From the NCBI GenBank assembly GCA_903832055.1, contig CAILAC010000016.1, forward strand, positions 372,001-436,000: a DNA stretch of 64,000 nt, written 5' to 3'. The position numbers and the translations under genes are program-made. Source of the stretch: an uncultured Acidobacteriota bacterium. Lineage in GTDB: Bacteria; Acidobacteriota; Terriglobia; Terriglobales; Acidobacteriaceae. Under the pieces are notes generated by a model. The model saw only the letters and a program-made list of their open reading frames with translations. It had not been told where the DNA came from and did not search any database. This document shows, one piece after another, positions 19,466 through 25,811 of the stretch; the stretch's first letter is position 1, and every line of letters starts with the position of its first letter.

Positions 19466-19565
19466 GGGTGCCCCCGGTCTGGATTTTCAGACCGGGGTTT
19501 CCCATATCCCCCATTTCCCACCCCAAACAAACCGCCCAATTGCCGACCATTAACCGCCTCAGGCG
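19466..19565. repeat. 100-bp direct repeat, left border of the dpnI-hicAB islet
   Basis: The element starts GGGTGCCCCCGGTCTG, forms a perfect 10-bp hairpin (19472-19497), continues through CATATCCCCCATTTCCCACC and ends near ATTAACCGCCTCAGGCG. Bases 21564-21664 repeat it in the same orientation with only a few differences. Together the two copies bracket the small ORF, the DpnI-like gene and hicAB. Confidence 0.9.
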
Positions 19566-19567
19566 CC

Positions 19568-19610
19568 GGGTGCCCCATTTCTACCGACGCCCTTTGTCGG
19601 GAGAAGTGGG
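19568..19610. repeat. Hairpin repeat, GGGTGCCCCAT type
   Basis: GGGTGCCCCATTTCT followed by a nested stem: CCCATTTCT (19574-19582) can pair with AGAAGTGGG (19602-19610) with a T-G pair, and CCGACG/TGTCGG pair inside. It is related to the element at 2186-2231 by its opening and by keeping the stem, not by the stem sequence. Confidence 0.65.
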
Positions 19611-19639
19611 AACCACAAATTTCAGGGGGAGTCGTTGCC

Positions 19640-19680
19640 CTTGCCTCTCTGGTTGTCATTCCCGAAGGGAATCTGCTTCC
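19640..19680. repeat. Intergenic repeat, ATTCCC-GAA-GGGAAT family (copy 4)
   Basis: CTTGCCTCTCTGGTTGTC then a perfect ATTCCC-GAA-GGGAAT palindrome (19658-19672) and CTGCTTCC, in the same orientation as copies 2 and 3. Confidence 0.8.
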
Positions 19681-19755
19681 CCCCCCGCACACTCACCAAA
19701 CCGGCGGGAGCCGGGCGATTCATCTCCCTGCCGCTGAATGCTGGAACCAGCTTTC

Positions 19756-19959
19756 CTATCCGACTTCGTCCGTCAAAACCAGCTCCCTGGCGTAAGTACC
19801 GTCCTCGAACTTCCGCTCCACATATGTGGCACTGGTGACAGGCAACCCATCGGAGAGAACCAGCCCGATGCCTTCCATAGTGAGCTTGCTGCCAGTGGAT
19901 TGAAGAACGTCAAACAGGTCCTTGGCTGACCCGATATTGAAGGTAAGTTTCTTCATCAA
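19756..19959 (-). CDS. Small hypothetical protein in the dpnI islet
   Basis: An open frame of 67 residues from TTG 19959, or 66 from ATG 19956, with AAAGGGA about 8-11 bases upstream. The protein is acidic with no signal peptide or membrane segment: KKLTFNIGSAKDLFDVLQ, then KFEDGTYARELVLTDEVG. It resembles no family I recognise. It lies 66 bp downstream of the DpnI-like gene on the same strand and shares its lower GC content, so the two may be co-transcribed and have arrived together. Expression is unproven. Confidence 0.5.
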   Translation of the reverse strand: MMKKLTFNIGSAKDLFDVLQSTGSKLTMEGIGLVLSDGLPVTSATYVERKFEDGTYARELVLTDEVG

Positions 19960-20025
19960 ATCGCATATCCCTTTCCCTGATTTTTCGATTTGCGATCGTC
20001 AGGATCAGCGAAGTGAAGGAATTAG

Positions 20026-20814
20026 TCAACTAAGCAGCCTGTAAGTTCCTCTCTCCTCAAACACCAACACCCCCAAATCCCTCAGCACCTGCAACTGCTG
20101 TCGAATCTTGTCCCGGATATGCAGATTTGCCGGATACACCTTCGCAAATTCAGCTTCATGCTGATAAACCTCTGCCAGAGTAAAGGAAGCTTTTCTCAAC
20201 CTTCGAACTATCCAAAGCGTTAAGAGAGTCCACCCACGCTGTTCAATAGGCTCTGTTCCAAGCCCATTGAAACGCTGAAAGCGTCTCCGCACGTCTTCTA
20301 CTTTGACAATGACGCACTTGTCAATAACCGAAATCTCCGCGTCTGGCGCAATTTGGTCGAGCCGGATAGTGCATCCCACATATCCTTTACGCTGCGCCGA
20401 GTCCGACAGCGCCTTACGTTTCACGATGACATTTGGGACCAGGAATCCTGAATGAATTGCCGACCAGGACCGAATCTGCCAATCTACGGTCCTCTCCATC
20501 AAACAAAGGGTTGGGGCTCTGAAAGCGGAGATTCCTTCCATCATCGTCTTGTATGCGCCATCATTGAGGGCTTTTCGGGGTCGCCGCTTGAATGCTTTGA
20601 GTTCATAACGATGTCCACACTTTGGGCACACGAAATCATTAGCGGGAGTGTTCCTCTTTGTTGCCTTTACTTCATCTGAATCGCAGGCAAGGCAATAAGC
20701 GTTCTTCAAGTACCAGGCTTCCGAAATAACTCGTGCCTGTTGTGAAGCACTCTTATAGCCTGCCGCGACACTCACATCGCAATTTAGGTCAATCAATAAC
20801 TCCCCCTGTTTCAC
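20026..20814 (-). CDS. DpnI-like (Dam-replacing family) methyl-directed restriction endonuclease
   Basis: Type IIM endonuclease family that cleaves GATC sites whose adenine is methylated. The 262-residue protein aligns along its length with DpnI. The opening GYKSASQQARVISEAW corresponds to the DpnI YKSNSQKARILTEDW region, and a zinc ribbon has Cys41, Cys44, Cys63 and Cys66. The PD-(D/E)xK nuclease residues are Asp60, Glu71 and Lys73 (YELKAFK), followed by LNDGAYKTMM. A C-terminal winged-helix domain that reads methylated DNA ends IRDKIRQQLQVLRDLGVLVF. The start is a GTG at 20814 without a clear ribosome site. GC content is visibly lower than in neighbours. No dam-type methylase is present in the window, so it is a stand-alone restriction gene against Dam-methylated DNA. 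It is divergent from hicAB across a 100-bp spacer. Confidence 0.92.
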   Translation of the reverse strand: MKQGELLIDLNCDVSVAAGYKSASQQARVISEAWYLKNAYCLACDSDEVKATKRNTPANDFVCPKCGHRYELKAFKRRPRKALNDGAYKTMMEGISAFRAPTLCLMERTVDWQIRSWSAIHSGFLVPNVIVKRKALSDSAQRKGYVGCTIRLDQIAPDAEISVIDKCVIVKVEDVRRRFQRFNGLGTEPIEQRGWTLLTLWIVRRLRKASFTLAEVYQHEAEFAKVYPANLHIRDKIRQQLQVLRDLGVLVFEERGTYRLLS

Positions 20815-20896
20815 TTCATGAGAGTTCGTAGCGCTTAGTCAGATTTGAATATTCGCTGTGCCGACCATTCTAATCAATTACTCAAAAGCTAGATTC

Positions 20897-20914
20897 GTGT
20901 GTATAATTACACAC
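20897..20914 (+). promoter_or_regulatory. hicAB promoter/operator palindrome
   Basis: GTGTGTA-TAAT-TACACAC is an inverted repeat with 7-bp arms and a 4-bp centre, 8-bp arms if 20896 and 20915 are counted. The -10 hexamer TATAAT (20902-20907) lies inside it. Transcription would begin at about 20914-20915, on the GTG of hicA, implying a leaderless message. HicB proteins with a DNA-binding C-terminus repress their own promoter at such palindromes, so autoregulation is inferred. Confidence 0.65.
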
Positions 20915-21106
20915 GTGGACAGCCGCGCGATTCTCAAAGCCTTTGAAGCCGACGGATGGACGCTCAAGCGCATCACCGGCAGCCATCACCACTACACCCA
21001 TCCAACCAAACCCGGCTTTAACACCGTGCCCCACCCCAAAAAAGACCTGCCGGTCGGCACAGTGAAGGCGATGGAAAGGCAAAGCGGCATCCCGCTTCTG
21101 AGGTAA
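20915..21106 (+). CDS. hicA: HicA toxin (mRNA interferase)
   Basis: Toxin of a type II toxin-antitoxin pair; it cleaves mRNA through a double-stranded-RNA-binding fold. The 63-residue product has the HicA core KAFEADGWTLKRITGSHHHY with the catalytic His of GSHHHY, then HPKKDLPVGTVKAME. Start chosen at GTG 20915: it gives the usual ~60 residues, and upstream codons overlap the promoter palindrome. hicB follows after 4 bp, in the usual toxin-first order. Members of a minor branch bind DNA poorly and depend on HicB for repression. Confidence 0.92.
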   Translation: MDSRAILKAFEADGWTLKRITGSHHHYTHPTKPGFNTVPHPKKDLPVGTVKAMERQSGIPLLR

Positions 21107-21110
21107 CCCC

Positions 21111-21497
21111 ATGGCATCCTATATCGCCTATCTCCGCAAAGAGCCCAACAGCGACTACGGCGTCGAGTTCCCTGACCTGCCCGGCTGCTTCAGCGCCGGC
21201 AGCACCCTTGAAGAAGCCAAAGCCATGGCCGCCGAGGCCCTCGCCGGGCACGTCTCCGTCCTCGAATCCGAAGGCATGCTTATCCCCGCACCCTCCACCC
21301 TCGACCAATTAGCAGGCGACCCCCACCGCGGCGACGCTCTACTGCTGCTCGTCGAACTCGACCCATCCCTGCTCAAATCCGAGCGCGTCAACATCATGAT
21401 TCCCCGCCACCTGCTCGGCCGCATCGACGCCGTCGCCGGCACCGGAAACCGCTCCCGCTTCCTCGTCGAGGCCGCCGAACAGCGCCTCGCCGGCTAA
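21111..21497 (+). CDS. hicB: HicB antitoxin
   Basis: Antitoxin of 128 residues that neutralises HicA. Residues 1-70 form the partially degraded RNase H fold of HicB (YIAYLRKEPNSDYGVEFPDLPGC, then a conserved helix EEAKAMAAEALAGHV). The C-terminus (VNIMIPRHLLGRIDAVAG...SRFLVEAAEQRL) is a ribbon-helix-helix DNA-binding domain. It overlaps no other gene, starts at ATG 21111 four bases after hicA, and should bind the palindrome at 20897-20914. The right-hand direct repeat of the islet follows. Confidence 0.93.
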   Translation: MASYIAYLRKEPNSDYGVEFPDLPGCFSAGSTLEEAKAMAAEALAGHVSVLESEGMLIPAPSTLDQLAGDPHRGDALLLLVELDPSLLKSERVNIMIPRHLLGRIDAVAGTGNRSRFLVEAAEQRLAG

Positions 21498-21563
21498 GCC
21501 AATCCTTTGCGAACAATTAACCGCCCCTCGGCTGGCTCTCGCAGCTCCAAAAATAAGAAAAAC

Positions 21564-21664
21564 GGGTGCCCCCGGTCTGGATTTTCAGACCGGGGTTTTT
21601 CATATCCCCCATTTCCCACCCCAAACAAACCATCCAATTGCCGACAATTAACCGCCTCAGGCGC
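21564..21664. repeat. 100-bp direct repeat, right border of the dpnI-hicAB islet
   Basis: Near-identical to 19466-19565 and in the same orientation: GGGTGCCCCCGGTCTG hairpin, CATATCCCCCATTTCCCACC, AATTAACCGCCTCAGGCG. Differences are a handful of single bases. Confidence 0.9.
21570..21600 (+). terminator. Terminator-like hairpin supplied by the repeat after hicB
   Basis: A perfect 10-bp stem, CCCCGGTCTG with CAGACCGGGG, around a 6-nt loop, followed directly by TTTTT (21596-21600). It lies 72 bp after hicB and would end transcription from the hicAB promoter. The sister copy at 19472-19497 is followed by only TTT. Confidence 0.6.
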
Positions 21665-21979
21665 ATACTGAGTCCAGGTGAAAATCCGGCAAGTCTCCAG
21701 CCAGCCAAAGCCCCGGCAGAAAAGCGCGCAAACCAGGAAAAGCGAAAGTCTCCCCAGCAAAAGTGGCAACCAATAGCACTAAAACAACACTAAAACACCC
21801 TAAAATCAACCACATCTCTCTTACAATCAACAACATACAACGAAAACAGAGGTACCCCCCCCTTTAAGCGAAATCGCCTATCGTTCTTCGCTTTTTATTC
21901 CATTTTTATTCGCCTACTTCGTGACGGCATTCCGCCGGTTTTTCGCCCCGCGCGCCGTGGTTTATCCTGACACTTGCGC
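21665..21979. other. Region between the islet border and pheS, with short A-rich tandem repeats
   Basis: No gene seen. At 21778-21807 there are two 11-bp units CACTAAAACAA/CACTAAAACAC and a partial third. The stretch from 21890 to 21975 is T-rich and should carry the pheS promoter; TATCCT near 21963 is a possible -10. No T-box-type leader (AGGGTGGNACCGCG) is visible. Confidence 0.5.
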
Positions 21980-23053
21980 ATGATGAACACCGATTTAGAC
22001 CAATCCTTCGCCCAGCTCGAAGCAGAAGCCCGTCAGGCCGCCTCAAGCCTCCATTCGCCGGAGGCCGTCGAGAACTTCCGCCTCGAATGGCTCGGCCGCA
22101 AGCAGGGCCGCCTCAAGCAACTCTCGGAGCAATGGCTCAAAGCCGCTCCCGCCGAGCAGAAGCGCGACCTCGGCCAGCGCTTCAACGCCCTCAAGACCCT
22201 CGTCGAATCCCTGCTCGACGAAGCCTCCAGCTCTGGTCCTTCTGACGCCTCGCTCGCCGCCGAAGCCCTCGATATCACGCTCCCCGGAACCCGCCGACTC
22301 CAGGGCGCCGAGCACCCCATCACTCGCACCATGAACGAGCTCATCGCCATCTTCGCCGGCCTCGGCTACTCCGTCGGCGTCGGCCCCGAGGTCGAGACCG
22401 ACTACTACAACTTCGAGTGCATGAACTTCCCCCCCGGCCATCCCGCCCGCGACACCCAGGACACCCTGGTCATCGCCAACCAGGATCGCCGCAGCCTCCG
22501 CGACCGCCTCCTCCTGCGCACCCACACCTCCCCCGTCCAGATGCGCACCATGGAGCAGCACCCACCCCCCATCCGCATCGTAATCCCCGGCAAAGTCCAC
22601 CGTAACGATGCCGCCGATGCCACGCATTCGCCGGTCTTCCACCAGGTCGAGGGCCTCTGCGTTGACACCAACATCACCTTCAGCGACCTCAAGGGCACGC
22701 TCGACCACGCGATGAAGGCGCTCTTCGGGTCGAGCGTCAAGACGCGCTTCTTCCCCAGCTTCTTTCCGTTTACGGAACCGAGCGCCGACGTGCAGATTTC
22801 CTGCATCTTCTGCGCCGGCAAAGGCTGTCGCAAGTGCAAGCACTCCGGCTGGATTGAGCTGCTCGGCTGCGGCATGGTTGACCCCGCAGTCTTCGCCTTT
22901 GCAGCAGAAAAGCAGCCCGCCTACGACCCCAGAAAAATCAGCGGCTTCGCCTTTGGCATGGGCGTCGAACGCATCGCCATGATGAAGTACGGCGTCAGCG
23001 ACATCGGCCAGTTCTACTCGGGAGACATGCGGTTTCTGGAGCAGTTCTCTTGA
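21980..23053 (+). CDS. pheS: Phenylalanine--tRNA ligase alpha subunit
   Basis: Catalytic subunit of the (alpha-beta)2 enzyme that charges tRNA-Phe. About 357 residues from ATG 21980 (a TTG two codons upstream is also possible). The N-terminal helical coiled-coil arm (about 1-90) binds tRNA. The class II core follows, with VETDYYNFECMNFPPGHPAR, motif 2 around HRNDAADATHSPVFHQVEGL and motif 3 FGMGVERIAMMKYGV. A CxxC...CxxC zinc knuckle (CIFCAGKGCRKCKHSGW) is inserted before motif 3. pheT follows, but 490 bp away because a four-helix-bundle gene with inverted-repeat borders is inserted. Confidence 0.97.
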   Translation: MMNTDLDQSFAQLEAEARQAASSLHSPEAVENFRLEWLGRKQGRLKQLSEQWLKAAPAEQKRDLGQRFNALKTLVESLLDEASSSGPSDASLAAEALDITLPGTRRLQGAEHPITRTMNELIAIFAGLGYSVGVGPEVETDYYNFECMNFPPGHPARDTQDTLVIANQDRRSLRDRLLLRTHTSPVQMRTMEQHPPPIRIVIPGKVHRNDAADATHSPVFHQVEGLCVDTNITFSDLKGTLDHAMKALFGSSVKTRFFPSFFPFTEPSADVQISCIFCAGKGCRKCKHSGWIELLGCGMVDPAVFAFAAEKQPAYDPRKISGFAFGMGVERIAMMKYGVSDIGQFYSGDMRFLEQFS

Positions 23054-23057
23054 AGGC

Positions 23058-23098
23058 AGCGGAGCTAGCGGTGCTGGCGGGGTCAGCGGAGCTTGGAG
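23058..23098. repeat. Left inverted repeat of the pheS-pheT insertion (9-bp units)
   Basis: Four AGCGGNGCT-type 9-bp units start 4 bp after the pheS stop. The first 36 bases match the reverse complement of 23492-23527 with two mismatches. The unit is the complement of CTAGCNCCG seen at 2275-2323. Confidence 0.9.
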
Positions 23099-23104
23099 GT
23101 TAGT

Positions 23105-23485
23105 TTGGCTCGTCCGAAAGACCATCACGAACTCGTAGTTTGGCAGAAGGCGATGGTGCTGACCCGCGAAGTCTATGCCGCGACAAACAGCTTTCCTCGC
23201 GAAGAGACCTTTGGGTTGAAGATGCAAATCAGACGGGCTGCAGTCTCCATTCCCGCAAACATCGCTGAGGGCCACGGTAGACTGACCGACTTGCAGTTCA
23301 GACACTTTCTTGGCAATGCTCGCGGTTCGTTGAGTGAGCTTCAAACAGAATTTGAACTAGCGCGTGACCTCGGCTTCATCGAGGCACAAACAAGTGAGGC
23401 CGTGATGAAGTTGTCAGGCGATGTAGCCCGATTGCTGAATGGATTGATAGCCTCAATGCCAGCAAACATCAATTCCAAGGGATAA
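23105..23485 (+). CDS. Four-helix-bundle protein (23S rRNA intervening-sequence / S23 family)
   Basis: Small cytoplasmic protein, 126 residues from TTG 23105 or 130 from TTG 23093. GGAGGT at 23095-23100 favours the later start, although the spacing is short. It belongs to the family first described from intervening sequences in 23S rRNA genes (TIGR02436-type; related to Avd of diversity-generating retroelements). Typical features: HHELVVWQKAMVLTREVY, then FGLKMQIRRAAVSIPANIAEG, then FRHFLGNARGSLSELQTEF. It lies alone between pheS and pheT, bordered on both sides by ~36-bp inverted repeats, which suggests a small mobile unit. Molecular function is unknown; some members bind nucleic acid. No reverse transcriptase or transposase is nearby. 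Confidence 0.88.
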   Translation: MARPKDHHELVVWQKAMVLTREVYAATNSFPREETFGLKMQIRRAAVSIPANIAEGHGRLTDLQFRHFLGNARGSLSELQTEFELARDLGFIEAQTSEAVMKLSGDVARLLNGLIASMPANINSKG

Positions 23486-23487
23486 GT

Positions 23488-23527
23488 CTCTAGCTCCGCT
23501 AACCCCGCTAGCACCGCTAGCTCCGCT
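23488..23527. repeat. Right inverted repeat of the pheS-pheT insertion (9-bp units)
   Basis: Four 9-bp CTAGCNCCG units start 2 bp after the stop of the four-helix-bundle gene and end 16 bp before the pheT start. Reverse-complemented, 34 of 36 bases match the left repeat. Confidence 0.9.
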
Positions 23528-23543
23528 CTACCAGGATTTCTCA

Positions 23544-25676
23544 ATGAACATACTCACCACCTGGCTCCGCGCCCTGCTTCCCGCAATCCCCGCCGACGAC
23601 CACCAGCTCGCCGAGGCCCTCACCCTGCGCGGCATCGCCGTTGAAGGCATTCACTCGCTCGGCGAGGGCAACGGCCACCTCTACGAGATGGACATCACCA
23701 CCAACCGCGTCGACGCCATGAACCACTACGGCGTGGCTCGTGAAGTGGCCGCCATTTACGGCCTCACACTCGCGCCCGGCGCAGCCCCACTGCCTGCCGC
23801 GCAACCTGCTTTGACGCCATTCTCCGTCCAGATTCAGGCACAAGACGCCTGCGGCCGCTTCACTGCCCGCGTCCTGCGCAACATCAAAGTGCAGCCCATC
23901 GCAGCCTCCAGCGGCCCCATCAGCAGCTATGCCGCGCGCATGTTCACCCTGCTCGAACAGAAGCAAATCTCGAACGCCGTCGATGCCAGCAACTTCGCCT
24001 GGCTCGCCATGGGCCAGCCCACACACGCCTTTGACCTGGACAAAATCGTTGGCGGCATTATCGTTCGGCGCGCCCATAGAGGCGAATCCCTCAAGACCCT
24101 TGATGGCGTCCTCCGCACCCTCGACCCCGAAGACCTCATCGTCGCCGACCATGCCAAGCCGCTGGCGCTCGCTGGCGTCATGGGCGGCTGGGACACGATG
24201 ATTACGCCAGAAACCAGCAACGTGCTCGTCGAAGCCGCCTGGTTTGACCCCGTCGCAGTCCGCCGAACCGCAAAGCGCCACGGCCTGCACACCGACGCCA
24301 GCCATCGCTTCGAGCGCGGAGCCGACCTCGCCGCCTGCCCCCTAGCCTCTGAAATCGTCTCCGCGATCATCCTCGAAGCCGGAGGCCACATCGAGGGAGA
24401 TTTGGTCGATATCACCGTTCCGGCCATCCTCGCGAAAACCGCTCACCGCGCGCCCGTCGCGCTGGCGCTCTCTGAAGTTCAGCGCATTCTCGGTACCACA
24501 CTCGAAGCAGAAGGCATCACCGCCCATACCGTCGAAACGGTGCTCACTGCGCTCGGCTGCCAACTAGCTGCCGAATCTGAAACCACGTGGCAGGTTACCC
24601 TCCCCAGCTGGCGTCTCGACCTCGCGCGCGAAATCGACCTCATCGAAGAAGTTGCCCGCGTCTACGGCTACAACCGCTTCGCCAACACCCTGCCCGCATT
24701 TGCCGGTGCCATTCGAGAGCTGCCCCACGCCGCCGCCGACTCGGCCCTGCGCCGGACGCTGCTCGCTGCCGGGTGGAATGAAGCGATCTCCAGCACCTTT
24801 ACCTCTGCCACCGACGCCGCCCTCACCGCGCCGCAGCCCGGCCTCGTCGTCCCGCTCGGCAACCCGCTCAGCGAAGAGGCCGGCGTCATGCGTCCCTCCC
24901 TCGTCCCCGGTATGCTCTCCATGATTGCCGCCAACCTGCACCGCGACACCGGCGATGTGCGGCTTTTCGAACTCGGAACCGTCTTTTCTGGCACTACCGA
25001 AAAGGTGGACGAGCGGCCCGCACTCGCCATCGGCCTCGCCGGAAGCGCACCCCAGACAGGAGTCCAGATCGGCCTTGGTGCGTCCACGAAGCCGCTCGAT
25101 TTCTACGACCTCAAGGGCCTCGTCGAGCAACTCCTCAGCCGCTTCAAAACCAAATCCGTTTACTTCGATAACTTTGCCTCTGTCGCAGGCATTACTCCCG
25201 AGTGGCTGCACCCTTATCGCGCCGCCCGCGTCGTCGTGGAGGGTACAACCGTCGGATGGCTCGGCCAGCTTCACCCCCGCCAGGCCACGGCACGCAAGCT
25301 CAAAGACGCCGTCCTGGTCGCCGAACTCTACCTGGACCGCCTTCACCCGCTGCCGCTCCACAAGCCCGCCGTCCGCGAACTCTCCCGCTTCCAGCCCGTC
25401 CGCCGCGACTTCTCACTGCTGGTGCCTGACAAAACCGCCTGGGCAGAACTCGATGCTTCCCTCGCCGCCCTTGCCCGCGCCTCTCTTCCCGAGCTTACGC
25501 AGTGGCAGGTTCGCGAAGTCGTCCATAATCAGGCAGCACCCCGTCAGGAATACTCGCTCCTGCTCAGTACCACTTTTCAAGCGAGCGACCGCACCCTGCG
25601 CGACGAAGAACTCCACTCCTACGCCCAGCACGTGCTTGCGGCTGTTTCCAATCTCGGCGCCAGGCTACGAACCTGA
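23544..25676 (+). CDS. pheT: Phenylalanine--tRNA ligase beta subunit, lacking the EMAP/OB-fold domain
   Basis: Beta subunit with tRNA-recognition and editing domains, 710 residues against ~790 in E. coli. The N-terminus MNILTTWLRALLPAIPADDH leads through GIAVEGIHSLGEGNGHLYEM straight into DITTNRVDAMNHYGVAREVA. The OB-fold tRNA-binding domain, usually residues ~40-150, is therefore absent. Remaining parts are B3/B4 editing (FTARVLRNIKV...; DASNFAWLAMGQPTHAFD), B5, the class II-like core with EVARVYGYNRF, and the C-terminal FDX-ACB anticodon-binding domain (PVRRDFSLLVPDKTAWAEL). ATG 23544 lies just after the right inverted repeat, so expression may be affected by the insertion upstream. Confidence 0.96.
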   Translation: MNILTTWLRALLPAIPADDHQLAEALTLRGIAVEGIHSLGEGNGHLYEMDITTNRVDAMNHYGVAREVAAIYGLTLAPGAAPLPAAQPALTPFSVQIQAQDACGRFTARVLRNIKVQPIAASSGPISSYAARMFTLLEQKQISNAVDASNFAWLAMGQPTHAFDLDKIVGGIIVRRAHRGESLKTLDGVLRTLDPEDLIVADHAKPLALAGVMGGWDTMITPETSNVLVEAAWFDPVAVRRTAKRHGLHTDASHRFERGADLAACPLASEIVSAIILEAGGHIEGDLVDITVPAILAKTAHRAPVALALSEVQRILGTTLEAEGITAHTVETVLTALGCQLAAESETTWQVTLPSWRLDLAREIDLIEEVARVYGYNRFANTLPAFAGAIRELPHAAADSALRRTLLAAGWNEAISSTFTSATDAALTAPQPGLVVPLGNPLSEEAGVMRPSLVPGMLSMIAANLHRDTGDVRLFELGTVFSGTTEKVDERPALAIGLAGSAPQTGVQIGLGASTKPLDFYDLKGLVEQLLSRFKTKSVYFDNFASVAGITPEWLHPYRAARVVVEGTTVGWLGQLHPRQATARKLKDAVLVAELYLDRLHPLPLHKPAVRELSRFQPVRRDFSLLVPDKTAWAELDASLAALARASLPELTQWQVREVVHNQAAPRQEYSLLLSTTFQASDRTLRDEELHSYAQHVLAAVSNLGARLRT

Positions 25677-25811
25677 CCCGGCAATTCAAGTGGAAATCCG
25701 GCTCACACTGCCCGGTTTTCCGCATCCAACAGGCATATACTCGCCAAAAGGCGCTGCGCGCAGCGGCTCGCCCGCCAACAGCCGCAAGTGCCGCGCGCAT
25801 CGGAGGAACTA

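Noticed and set aside
21665-21979. T-box or attenuator leader before pheS
   Set aside because: No AGGGTGGNACCGCG-like T-box sequence, no leader peptide rich in Phe codons, and no terminator hairpin was found.
22043-23344. Minus-strand open frame of 433 codons opposite pheS and the four-helix-bundle gene
   Set aside because: Antisense to pheS, with composition of a reverse-read GC-rich gene and no similarity.
23105-23485. Accessory (Avd) protein of a diversity-generating retroelement
   Set aside because: The fold family matches, but no reverse transcriptase, template repeat or variable-repeat target gene lies nearby.
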